A DNA stretch of 9,935 bases, taken from contig DDWT01000002.1 in the NCBI GenBank assembly GCA_002347365.1, positions 1-9,935 on the forward strand, written 5' to 3'. This DNA is from Actinobacteria bacterium UBA2279. Lineage in GTDB: Bacteria; Actinomycetota; Coriobacteriia; Anaerosomatales; Anaerosomataceae. The notes under the pieces are model-generated. The model had not been told where the DNA came from and searched no databases. It saw only the letters and a program-made list of their open reading frames with translations. Positions within the stretch are counted from its first letter, which is position 1. Each line of letters starts with the position of its first letter. Position numbers and translations under genes: made by a program. Positions 1-7,149 of this stretch are shown here, piece by piece.

Positions 1-5
1 CTCCG

Positions 6-26
6 TCAAACCCGGGGCGTTTCACT
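6..26 (+). repeat. Copy A of a ~20-bp repeat shared by both window edges
   Basis: The stretch contains AACCCGGGGCGTTTCACT. The identical 18 bases occur in inverted orientation at 9912-9929, and a near-identical direct copy lies at 7287-7306. The unit has weak dyad symmetry (TCAAAC ... GTTTCA, one mismatch). Homology between copies stops just outside about 20 bp, as expected for short terminal inverted repeats or protein-binding sites rather than whole duplicated elements. No transposase is recognisable next to it. Confidence 0.7.
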
Positions 27-65
27 CCAGCGCGCTTTGAAACGACAGCCGGGGCAGTTCGGCGC

Positions 66-227
66 TCAGACGTTCAGGGCCGTTCCATCGTGGAGCCTGG
101 CTTTCGGAATTATGAAGCGAGGTCCTCCGAACTCCGCGAGCAGTTCAAGCAACCGTTTCGACTTTCTCAATCTTTCACCTCGGGCTGGTAGCCTGCGGTA
201 TCGAGCAGATTCGGTCTCATTGCTCAT
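66..227 (-). CDS. Doubtful short reading frame, 53 aa, unrecognised
   Basis: This leftward frame starts at an ATG at 227 and codes for a basic, helix-prone peptide (MSNETESARYRRL...) ending about 40 bases from repeat copy A. A GTG at 269 would add 14 residues. There is no good Shine-Dalgarno site, I recognise no family, and an overlapping plus-strand frame (37-339) is longer. If copy A marks an element end, this could be the C-terminal scrap of a transposase or passenger gene, but nothing in the residues proves that. Otherwise 1-409 holds no gene I can support. Confidence 0.15.
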   Translation of the reverse strand: MSNETESARYRRLPARGERLRKSKRLLELLAEFGGPRFIIPKARLHDGTALNV

Positions 228-347
228 GCACTCATCGAACCCTCGCAGCGGGGGATACCCACTAAGCACGAGCTACTCGCGGAGTCGGCAAACGCCTGAG
301 GCTCTAGACTCTTCGACCTGCGTGAATCCGCACCGATAATCCCGAAG

Positions 348-380
348 ACTCCTCCCCGCCTCCCGTCAGAGAGGAGGAGT
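348..380 (-). terminator. Hairpin downstream of the membrane-protein gene, possible terminator
   Basis: ACTCCTCC (348-355) and GGAGGAGT (373-380) form a perfect 8-bp stem around a 17-nt loop. It begins 30 bases past the stop of the 410-781 gene in the direction of its transcription. On the minus strand the stem is followed by CTTCGGGATT rather than a T-run, so it is not a classical intrinsic terminator. It may be a weak terminator or a 3'-end stabiliser. Confidence 0.35.
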
Positions 381-409
381 ACTGCGGCGGCGACAGTCCG
401 CAGCTAGAT

Positions 410-781
410 TCATCTGAGCCAGTCTTCAATCAACAGTCCCACTATCCAGAGCAGTATTGCCAGCGTGACCAATCCTGCTCCCCACCCATACCGCACCTTC
501 CAGGGAGCCAGTTGTTCGTCTCTCATCCCCTTGACCGGCCGCCCTGCACGTATTGCTCTCCGCTCGATTGCCCAAGTTGACAACCCGTAGGCCAAGATAA
601 GCGCGGCGCCAACGAACCCTGGCAGGAACACCGTGCGATTCAACAACAACTCCTGGATGGAAAGGGCTAGAAGTCCCGCAGCGCCTATGCAGCCGGACAG
701 CAGCGCAATCTGACCCCTGGAGGCGCGGTTGAGCGCTCCGCGTAAGCCCCTCTTAGTCTCCTGATCATCGTGTCTACTCAC
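410..781 (-). CDS. Small three-helix membrane protein, candidate immunity protein of the RHS toxin
   Basis: The product is 123 residues, with a charged N-terminus (about 1-23) and three hydrophobic segments near residues 24-44, 51-71 and 100-118. A basic, polar loop (ERRAIRAGRPVKGMRDEQ) sits between the second and third. I recognise no named family. The GTG start is chosen because GGAGG lies 8 bases upstream (790-794); a TTG at 811 would add 10 residues but lacks a site. The gene follows the RHS stop codon by 44 bases on the same strand, the usual place for an immunity gene. Because the RHS tip is itself hydrophobic, a membrane-embedded immunity protein would fit a pore-forming or membrane-disrupting toxin. 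That role is inferred from position and hydropathy only. A small unrelated membrane protein cannot be excluded. Confidence 0.75.
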   Translation of the reverse strand: MSRHDDQETKRGLRGALNRASRGQIALLSGCIGAAGLLALSIQELLLNRTVFLPGFVGAALILAYGLSTWAIERRAIRAGRPVKGMRDEQLAPWKVRYGWGAGLVTLAILLWIVGLLIEDWLR

Positions 782-789
782 TTCTCTGG

Positions 790-794
790 CCTCC
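790..794 (-). promoter_or_regulatory. Shine-Dalgarno GGAGG deciding the start of the membrane protein
   Basis: On the minus strand GGAGG is followed by 8 bases and then GTG at 781. It lies between the RHS stop (826-828) and this start. It supports the shorter start over TTG 811, and it suggests independent ribosome entry within a shared transcript. Confidence 0.7.
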
Positions 795-825
795 AAAACG
801 CCCGTGGGCAACGCGCTGAGAACGG

Positions 826-3800
826 CTACCGAGTAGACGCGTCTGCGACACTCGTGGCGGTTGACGCGACCCCGACGCAGCGTGACGTGGCAGTCGCCGC
901 CACTGCCCAGGCAGTCGCCGTTCCGAATGGTCCGAGGACGAGACTCACTCCGCTGAGGGTCTGCGTCACCGCATACACCTTGTCCGATACCTCTCCCACC
1001 TGGTTAGCCCGCCAGTTGAAATACATGCTTGCCGCAGTGAAGGCCATTGCCCCGACAAGAGCAGCCGGCGCCCAAATGGCAGATGAAGCGATCAGGCCCG
1101 CGGTTCCGACTACCGCGGCAGCTACTCCAAAACCGAGACTGATTTCGCTCCAAAGCATCCCACTCGGATCCACCCGGTTCACCGGGTCCCCGCCGCAGTA
1201 CAGGTACGGGTTCATCGTCACGGGGTCGGGAAGCTCGCCGGGGTAGATGTCGCGCGTCAGGAACCTTCCGAGCTCGGGCGCGTAGTAGCGGTTCCAGCAG
1301 TAGGAAAGGCCGGTCGAGGTGTCGTGGCGGTACGACGCATAGCGGTAGGGGTTTGAGACGGTCTCGTCTGCCGAGAGGAGCTGTCCCCACGGGTCGTAGG
1401 CGTAGGTGTTGACGACGGCGCCGGTGGCGTCGCTCATCGCCACCACGTCGCCGCGGGCGTTGGTGTGATAGTAGTAGGTCTCCCCGCCGCGTGTCATCAA
1501 GAAGAGGGTGCCTGACGAGTCGTAGGCGTAGGTGGCGAGCGTCGCGCCGCTTGCATCGGTCTCGGCAATCACGCGGGCACTCGTCCCGTCGTAGTGGAAG
1601 AAGACGGTGGCGGTGCCTTCGGTGGACGAGACGCGGCGGTTGAAGGCATCGTAGGTGTAGGTGGCGATGGTGGTCTCCGTGGACGCGTCGGCGACGGAGA
1701 TGAGCCTGCAGGCGGCATCGTAGGTGAAGAGGCGCGTGCCGTCGGAGGTGAGGCTGCCGGCCTCATCGTAAGTGAATCCGTCATTCGTGATGCGGTCGGC
1801 GGCGTCGTAGGTGAAGCTCGCCGTCGCGCTGCCGTCTACGCTCTCGCCCGTGAGGTTGTAGGCGGCGTCGTAGGTGTAGGTGGTCACCGTCTCATCTGGC
1901 GCGGTCCAGGTCACCAGGCGACCAGCGTCGTCGTAGGCGTAGGAGCCGGAGGAGTCCGAGGTGACCCGCCCTGCCGCATCACGGGTGTAGCTCTCGGCGA
2001 TCACGCCTGAGGCGGCGGTCGTGACGATCGACTCGATGCGCCCCGCAGCGTCGTAGCCGTAGGAGGTGGCGGCGCCCGAAGGGAGCACCATCCCCGTGCG
2101 CGCGCCTGCCGCGTCATGCGTGAAGGTCGCGACGGCGCCCGAGGCCTCGAGCGAGGCGAGGCGCCCGGCGAGGTCGTAGGCGTAGGTGAGCTCGGGTGCG
2201 GCACCGCTGTCGAGCGACGTCACCCGTCCGGCCGCGTCGTAGCCATACGTGGTGGCGAAGGCGGTGCCGCCTGCGGTGTCGGTCGCGGATAGCAGCCACC
2301 CCACGGGGTTGTAGGTAAACGACTGGCTGCGACCGCTTCCGTCGGTCACGCTCGAGAGCCGGTGGGCCGGCGTGTAGGCGAAAGCGTAGGACTGGCCTGT
2401 GGAGTAGGCACTCGCGGCAAGCAGGTCGTCTGGTGTGTAGGTGCGGCTCACGCTCTCCCCCGTCGGATAAGACGAGGATAGCGTGTTTCCGGCCGCGTCG
2501 TGGGTGAAGGCCCACGTGTGCCCGAGCGCGTCGGTGGTGGCGACAAGAAGATCGTTCGCCGAGTACGTGTAGCTCGTGGTGGCGCCGCGCGGGTTGGTGA
2601 CGGTGGAGAGACTGTAGTTGGGGTCGTAAGTGTAGGCCCAGGAGTTGGACAGCGGGTCGGTAACGCCTGCGAGCTTGTCGAGCTCGTCGTAGGCGAAGTG
2701 CGTGGTATGCCCGAGCGCATCGGTCGCGCTCGTGCGGTTGCCGTCACGGTCGTACATGTAGGAGACCGTCTCCCCCGCCGGGTCGGTGGCGGTGAGCACT
2801 CGGCCAGCGGCGTCATAGGTGAAGCTCGCGGTGCGGCCCAGTGCGTCGGTCGTCGAGGTGAGGTTGCCCACGACGTCGTAGGCCATAGCCGAGGTGGCGC
2901 CCAAAGGATCGGTCACCTCGGTCAGGCGGCCTGCGGCGTCGTAGGCGTAGTGCGTGGTGGCTCCTGCACGGGTGACATCCGAGACGAGGCCGTTCGCGTA
3001 GTGGCCGTAGACGACCTCGAAGACAGGGTTGGCGGCAGAGACGAGGCACGTGCCGCTCGCGTCGTGGCTGTAGGTGGTGCGGACCCCCTCGGCGTCCTCG
3101 CTCCAGAGGATGTTGTTGTTGGCAAGGTCGTAGCCCGCGCGTGTGGTGTGCCCGGCGGCATCGGTAGCGCTCGTCTGGTTGCCGCCTTGGTCGTAGGTGA
3201 AGCTCGTCGTGTGGCCGTTGCCGTCGGTCACGCTCTCCACGAGCCCCGCTGCGTTGTACGTGCGGTGCGTGGAGTGACCGGCGCCATCGATCGCTTCTGT
3301 CAGGCGGAACTCGTCGTCGAAGCGGTGGATCTCGGTGAAGCCGCGGTTGTTGGTGATCGTGGTGGCGCCCTCGGCGTAGTCAAGCGTGCCGACGTTGCCG
3401 TAGCCGTCGTACTGCACGGCCACACGGTCAGCATCGTCGAAGCCGTGGCTCACGAACGGGTCGGCCGGGTGCTCGGCGGAGGCCACCTGCGTCACGCGGT
3501 GGTCCGCATCGGAGGTGTAGGTCGTGACGGCGCCGGTGACATCGGTCACCGTGACCAGGTCGCCTGCCGCCGAATAGGCGTAGGTGACCTCCCGGCCGGC
3601 GCTGTCCGCCACTCTGGTGAGCAGGTCGCCGGTGTAGGTGAAGGTGACGGACCGCCCGCCGCAGCCCTCGATCATCGTGATCGCACCGGAAGCGTTGCGC
3701 GTATGAAGAACGATGTTGCCGTAGCGGTCGGCCACGCTTAGAAGCGTGCCCGAGGAGCCATAGGTGTTGACGGTGCGGTCCAGATAGGTGAGCGTCCAGC

Positions 3801-6429
3801 CACCGGCCGGTGCGCTGGCGAGTTCCTCGAGCGTGCCTTGCGGAGCGACGTACCCGCCGCTGCCGTCGGGCGTGAACGTCTTGCGCGCGCCGCCAGGGTA
3901 GACCATGAGCGCAGACCCATCGCTCTGCGGCTGCACGAACGATTCGCAATCGAGCGTCCAGCCGTGGCCGAGGACGCCGCGCACTGAGGCGCTCTGGTGA
4001 TTGTAAGTGCGGCCAACGCTGATCTCGGGTCCAACGCCGGGGAGCGTGAGGTCACGCGCCTGATAGTAGAAGTTGCCGGTGGAGGTGTTGACCGGCTCGC
4101 CCCAGATGCCGCACCAGGTGTTGCCGCCGAGCACCTGCGCGCTCTTCGGCGTCTTGAACGTGTACCAGAGCCACGGCTCGCAGAGGGCATCTGCCTGCTC
4201 GGTTGCGCTAGGTCCGGAAGTGCGGCCCCAGTAGTTGCAGCGGGCGTCGATACGGGGACAATACCAGGACAGGTCGAGGTTCGTACTCCCGTTCGAACCG
4301 TTCCTGAGGAAGTCGTTGTAATGCGCCTCCGGCACGGGATCGTCGGCATTCGACTGGACGCTGAGCGCAGAGCGCGCGTTGTCCGCAAACACCGACCGAG
4401 TGACGGACGGACTTGAAATGAGTGTGTAGATTCCGGTGTTTCTCTGATCCCGGAATTCGCAATCAGTGACCGTGCCGGAGGAGTAGCTGCCGAAGGAGAT
4501 GCCGTTGCCATTTCGCTCGAAGAGGCAGTCGGAGATCGCAGGCGACGACGACCACGCCTCTATGCCACTGCAAAGGTTGTCCAGGAAGCGGCTGTTGCTG
4601 ATCGTCGGAGTGGTGTCGCTGCAGCTCAGAGCCGCATAGGCATACAGAGCCGACCCATTCCCTCCGTACTTGATGTCGCAGTAGTCGAACGTCGCAACAC
4701 CGGGTCCTTCGCTATACAGCCCCTCACTAACTCGGATCGAGTACCAGCTGCCGGGCGTGGGAGTGGTCGACGTCCCGTCCGCATTTGTGTCACCACCCAC
4801 GGCATCATCCGCAATCGAGGTGAACGTGATGCGGTTGTCTGCATCGCCGAGGGCATCGAGACGTCCCCAGATCACGATCGAGTCGTACTCATCAAGGAAC
4901 TTGAAGACTGCACCGGGGTCGATCGTGACAGCTGCAGAGTCATCGACGGTCCACTGGCCATCGATGACGTAGGGCAACCCTTCGTGGCCAACAGTCGCTG
5001 TTGTGGTCACAGTCCCGGATAGATGTATCGCCTCATAGAGGTTTCCGGATGTGGCGTTGCCGGCCAGCTCAAGCCGTGCGTTATTCGACCGGCGGAATGG
5101 CGCGTAACTGCAGTCGGTGATGGTGTTGTCCGCAGCCGTGACCACCGAGTTCGTCATCGCGGCGACGCCGTACATGCCGCCCCCAAGCGTGCAATCCTCG
5201 ATGGTCACGTTAGAGTGATCGTCCACGTAAACGCTGGAGTAGTCGGCCGTACCATTCCCCGTGATCGTGCAGCCAACGATGTTCACACTTGCCGCCGTTA
5301 CGCTCGATGACTCCAACGCGATCCCGTGACGCCCGTTGCCCGTCACGGTACAGTCCGAGACGGTCAACCCGGACTGTCCTTGGGAGTAGAGACCGGTGTA
5401 CATGTTGTCCCGTAGGATGCATTCATCCAGGCCCGACGGCGAAGACAGGCTCAGACACCGAACACCGTAGTTCGAGCACAGCGCGACCGTGGAGTCGGCA
5501 AGGGCAAACGACCCTTGCCACGCGTAGATGCCGTCCCGAGCGTACTGGATCGTGCAGTTTGTGAGCACTGATCCATCACTGCCCGCAAAGAATCGTAGGC
5601 CACCCCAGTCACCTGCTGCCGGTGTGGTCTCATCGCTGTCTAGGTTGGTGTCACCCCCGAGCGAATCGTCTTCAAGAGATGTGAAGGCCACCAGGTCGCC
5701 CTCGGGACTACCAGCTACGATTCGCCCGTACGACTGCAGCGAGGCGCCTGACGCGAACTTGACCACCGTTCCCGGCTGGATGGTCAGCGTCACGCCGTCC
5801 TTGACCGAGGTCGTGCCCGAGAGCAGGTACTGTGCAGGTGGGGCCCACACCGTGTCCACCGCTATGTCGCCCGTCACTCCAACCACCGGCGCGGAAAGTG
5901 AACCCAACACATCGACAGCATCTATGTTGACCTCGGCGGAGGTCGACTTGCGATGCTTCTCGCCAGACCACGCCAACTCCACGGAGTGCACGCCTTCGGC
6001 CAGATCGACGGCTGACCACACGATCTGCTGATACGCAGTACTCGCGCTGTAGAGATCGACGAGTTGGGCCTCGCCACCGTCCAGCATGATCTCCATCTTG
6101 CCGAACGCCGGTCCGGTGGTCGCCATGACCTGGATGCCGCTGCCATCGAAGGAAACCGATGCCGTGCCCTCGCCGTCGACACTCGAGTAGCTTCCGCCAG
6201 AGGCGCCATCGTCATCGATCTCGCTCCACGCATCCGTGTACACGATGAACGGATCGGTCGACTCGTAGAGCGTCCCGGTGGGCACAGGTGGCGGTGGGTC
6301 GACGGGAGTAGGTTTGACCGCGTACGCCGCCGGCGCAAGTACCATCTGAGCCGGAAGGACAACAGCCAGAAGCAGTGCAGTGGCTGCACCTGCCCGACTT
6401 GCAGCAAGCGAAATCAGACCTTTCCTCAT
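826..6429 (-). CDS. Secreted beta-helix / YD-repeat RHS protein with hydrophobic C-terminal tip (putative polymorphic toxin)
   Basis: The protein is 1867 residues. Residues 1-37 are a Sec signal peptide (basic start, hydrophobic core, AYA before the likely cut), then a Pro-rich linker (38-52). Residues ~63-176 look like a carbohydrate-binding-type jelly roll. Residues ~197-760 form a right-handed parallel beta-helix built from two homologous halves. An RHS-entry segment begins at 777 (GEPVNTSTGNF...). YD repeats fill ~930-1650, and the RHS-associated core spans ~1653-1758, ending in DPVNRVDPSGM, which corresponds to the PxxxxDPxGL autocleavage site of RHS shells with Met for Leu. The last 109 residues (1759-1867) are Ala/Gly-rich with two or three hydrophobic stretches. 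RHS shells of this type encapsulate and deliver variable C-terminal toxins. The beta-helix and jelly-roll domains suggest attachment to cell walls or polysaccharide. The ATG start has GAGGGGG 5 bases upstream (6435-6441). The frame is intact. Shell and core assignment is firm; toxicity of the tip is inferred. Confidence 0.93.
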   Translation of the reverse strand: MRKGLISLAASRAGAATALLLAVVLPAQMVLAPAAYAVKPTPVDPPPPVPTGTLYESTDPFIVYTDAWSEIDDDGASGGSYSSVDGEGTASVSFDGSGIQVMATTGPAFGKMEIMLDGGEAQLVDLYSASTAYQQIVWSAVDLAEGVHSVELAWSGEKHRKSTSAEVNIDAVDVLGSLSAPVVGVTGDIAVDTVWAPPAQYLLSGTTSVKDGVTLTIQPGTVVKFASGASLQSYGRIVAGSPEGDLVAFTSLEDDSLGGDTNLDSDETTPAAGDWGGLRFFAGSDGSVLTNCTIQYARDGIYAWQGSFALADSTVALCSNYGVRCLSLSSPSGLDECILRDNMYTGLYSQGQSGLTVSDCTVTGNGRHGIALESSSVTAASVNIVGCTITGNGTADYSSVYVDDHSNVTIEDCTLGGGMYGVAAMTNSVVTAADNTITDCSYAPFRRSNNARLELAGNATSGNLYEAIHLSGTVTTTATVGHEGLPYVIDGQWTVDDSAAVTIDPGAVFKFLDEYDSIVIWGRLDALGDADNRITFTSIADDAVGGDTNADGTSTTPTPGSWYSIRVSEGLYSEGPGVATFDYCDIKYGGNGSALYAYAALSCSDTTPTISNSRFLDNLCSGIEAWSSSPAISDCLFERNGNGISFGSYSSGTVTDCEFRDQRNTGIYTLISSPSVTRSVFADNARSALSVQSNADDPVPEAHYNDFLRNGSNGSTNLDLSWYCPRIDARCNYWGRTSGPSATEQADALCEPWLWYTFKTPKSAQVLGGNTWCGIWGEPVNTSTGNFYYQARDLTLPGVGPEISVGRTYNHQSASVRGVLGHGWTLDCESFVQPQSDGSALMVYPGGARKTFTPDGSGGYVAPQGTLEELASAPAGGWTLTYLDRTVNTYGSSGTLLSVADRYGNIVLHTRNASGAITMIEGCGGRSVTFTYTGDLLTRVADSAGREVTYAYSAAGDLVTVTDVTGAVTTYTSDADHRVTQVASAEHPADPFVSHGFDDADRVAVQYDGYGNVGTLDYAEGATTITNNRGFTEIHRFDDEFRLTEAIDGAGHSTHRTYNAAGLVESVTDGNGHTTSFTYDQGGNQTSATDAAGHTTRAGYDLANNNILWSEDAEGVRTTYSHDASGTCLVSAANPVFEVVYGHYANGLVSDVTRAGATTHYAYDAAGRLTEVTDPLGATSAMAYDVVGNLTSTTDALGRTASFTYDAAGRVLTATDPAGETVSYMYDRDGNRTSATDALGHTTHFAYDELDKLAGVTDPLSNSWAYTYDPNYSLSTVTNPRGATTSYTYSANDLLVATTDALGHTWAFTHDAAGNTLSSSYPTGESVSRTYTPDDLLAASAYSTGQSYAFAYTPAHRLSSVTDGSGRSQSFTYNPVGWLLSATDTAGGTAFATTYGYDAAGRVTSLDSGAAPELTYAYDLAGRLASLEASGAVATFTHDAAGARTGMVLPSGAATSYGYDAAGRIESIVTTAASGVIAESYTRDAAGRVTSDSSGSYAYDDAGRLVTWTAPDETVTTYTYDAAYNLTGESVDGSATASFTYDAADRITNDGFTYDEAGSLTSDGTRLFTYDAACRLISVADASTETTIATYTYDAFNRRVSSTEGTATVFFHYDGTSARVIAETDASGATLATYAYDSSGTLFLMTRGGETYYYHTNARGDVVAMSDATGAVVNTYAYDPWGQLLSADETVSNPYRYASYRHDTSTGLSYCWNRYYAPELGRFLTRDIYPGELPDPVTMNPYLYCGGDPVNRVDPSGMLWSEISLGFGVAAAVVGTAGLIASSAIWAPAALVGAMAFTAASMYFNWRANQVGEVSDKVYAVTQTLSGVSLVLGPFGTATAWAVAATATSRCVGVASTATSVADASTR
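829..1155 (-). other. Variable C-terminal tip of the RHS protein, hydrophobic
   Basis: This codes for the 109 residues after the conserved RHS core. There are hydrophobic segments near residues 1763-1781, 1784-1804 and 1822-1845, separated by a short polar stretch (NWRANQVGEVSDK). No nuclease, deaminase or ADP-ribosyltransferase motif is visible. In RHS proteins the piece after the DPxGL-like site is the strain-variable effector. Here the composition suggests action on membranes, or else a degenerate or membrane-anchoring tail. Confidence 0.55.
1482..3642 (-). repeat. YD-repeat-coding tandem array within the RHS gene
   Basis: Units of roughly 20 residues recur, with patterns such as YDAAGRLT, TDALGHTT and FTYDAAG. 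At DNA level the plus strand shows repeated cgtcgtaggtg/cgtcgtaggc words with very high GC. In known RHS/TcC structures such repeats wind into a hollow beta-cage that encloses the C-terminal toxin. The repeats have diverged, so they are not recent slippage copies, but short exact words could still promote recombination. Confidence 0.85.
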
Positions 6430-6445
6430 GACATCCCCCTCACTC

Positions 6446-6461
6446 GCGCCGCGCGCGGCGC
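6446..6461. promoter_or_regulatory. Perfect 16-nt palindrome in the RHS leader
   Basis: GCGCCGCGCGCGGCGC is its own reverse complement and lies 16 bases upstream of the RHS start codon, just beyond its Shine-Dalgarno site. It could be a repressor site in DNA or a GC hairpin in the 5' leader RNA that influences ribosome access. No clear -10/-35 promoter could be made out between it and the Fic remnant. Confidence 0.4.
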
Positions 6462-6466
6462 CCCCA

Positions 6467-6502
6467 GACCAGCTCCCCCTACCGTCCCCGGACCAACTCC
6501 CC
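6467..6502. repeat. G-rich direct repeat upstream of the RHS gene
   Basis: GACCAGCTCCCC (6467-6478) and GACCAACTCCCC (6491-6502) differ at one base and are spaced 24 bases apart. On the minus strand this gives GGGGAGYTGGTC twice. The same stretch carries four runs of at least four Gs. It could be paired operator half-sites, a REP-like remnant or a G-quadruplex-prone leader. Confidence 0.35.
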
Positions 6503-6542
6503 TCATGTCACTACCCCTCGGCATCTTCGGCCAATCTCCTGC

Positions 6543-6902
6543 ATGGAACACCCGCCGCATCCATTCCGGCGCATGCGAGCGCGCCCGCCCGCATACGTTC
6601 GCGAGGGCCGACACGACCTCGCTCCCTGGCTCCAGTATTCGCACGGCGTTCTCATCGCAGCGTACCTGGAGTTCGAGCAGCGAGTCGGGCAGATGGGGAC
6701 AGGGCGCGGGGCGAAGCGCGAGATGGTGATCGACTGCATCCGGCACCTCTCGGCGACCTTCCGGTACGCCGACGTCGAGCGAGCCTGTCCGGGAGTGAGC
6801 CGTCCCACAATCGTGCGCGTGCTCGGCGAGCTTCGAGACAATGGTGAGGTCAGGTGCACTAAGGGCGGGCGTGACGCGACGTGGGAGAGAACGACTCAGT
6901 GA
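6543..6902 (+). pseudogene. C-terminal remnant of a Fic-family protein (winged-helix end only)
   Basis: From residue ~18 onward the 119-residue frame reads YVREGRHDLAPWL, then AAYLEFEQRVG, then a helix-turn-helix region containing ATFRYADVERACPGVSR, and ends with a beta-wing (GEVRCTKGGRDATWER). From memory this is the C-terminal winged-helix tail of a class of Fic-family proteins (EGRHDL-PW ... FEERVG ... FR-ADVERACPGVSR). Intact members are about three times longer and carry the Fic catalytic motif HPFxxGNGR, which is missing here. The first ~17 residues do not match the family, and there is no ribosome site before the ATG. I therefore read it as the 3' end of a gene truncated by a rearrangement, possibly when the RHS locus arrived beside it. 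It points away from the RHS gene. Confidence 0.75.
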
Positions 6903-7056
6903 GTCATTAACGACATCATCTGCGGGTCATGTGATTCGTTTAGGGGACTGCGGGCGCTTCTCAGCAACAGGGACTGCTATTGGGCCGCATGAAGGCGTCT
7001 ACACCCCATCTGAGCTGCGCTTTTCCTCCGCACCGCCGCTCGACCACAAGACATCT

Positions 7057-7088
7057 GTAGCCCGATCTCACGCTCGAAATCGGGCTAC
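7057..7088. other. Perfect 10-bp hairpin in the intergenic region
   Basis: GTAGCCCGAT (7057-7066) and ATCGGGCTAC (7079-7088) pair exactly around a 12-nt loop. The hairpin lies about 155 bases after the Fic remnant. No T-run follows on either strand, so a classical intrinsic terminator is unlikely. It might be an old terminator, a recombination-site arm or a structured RNA. Confidence 0.5.
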
Positions 7089-7112
7089 TCAGGCCTCTGA
7101 CCTGCGGTTTTA

Positions 7113-7138
7113 TGGTGCCCCCAAGGGAATTCGAATCC
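7113..7138 (-). other. tRNA 3'-end-like sequence, possible attachment-site remnant
   Basis: On the minus strand this reads GGATTCGAATTCC, then CTTGGGGGCACCA. It resembles a T-loop (TTCGAAT), a 7-base acceptor strand, a discriminator A and an encoded CCA. The T-stem pairs in only three of five positions, and no D-arm or anticodon arm is found upstream, so it is not a functional tRNA. Integrases of genomic islands commonly target such 3' ends and leave copies behind. No integrase gene is present in this window, so the attachment-site reading is tentative. Confidence 0.3.
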
Positions 7139-7149
7139 TGATTGTGCTT

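Noticed and set aside
37..339. Plus-strand frame of 100 codons at the left edge
   Set aside because: The residues are Ser/Arg/Pro-rich without a domain pattern, it has no ribosome site, and it overlaps an equally weak minus-strand frame. It is not supportable as a gene.
2500..3741. Long plus-strand open frame of 413 codons opposite the RHS gene
   Set aside because: It is a mirror of the GC-rich YD-repeat coding strand. Its translation is low-complexity Val/Gly/Arg with no domain pattern, while the minus strand has clear RHS repeats.
3738..4511. Minus-strand open frame of 257 codons within the RHS gene
   Set aside because: It is an alternative frame of the same strand, rich in Arg/Ser/Thr/Ala as expected from shifted reading of GC-rich codons. 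The RHS frame runs uninterrupted through it.
6555..6575. HPFRRM near the start of the Fic remnant, resembling the Fic motif HPFxxGNGR
   Set aside because: The GNGR part is absent, and in intact proteins the motif lies far upstream of EGRHDL. This is chance resemblance, not a catalytic site.
6426..6746. Minus-strand frame of 106 codons whose stop overlaps the RHS start (ATGTCATGA)
   Set aside because: It is antisense to the recognisable Fic tail, its protein matches nothing I know, and the RHS gene has its own Shine-Dalgarno site. The overlap looks coincidental.
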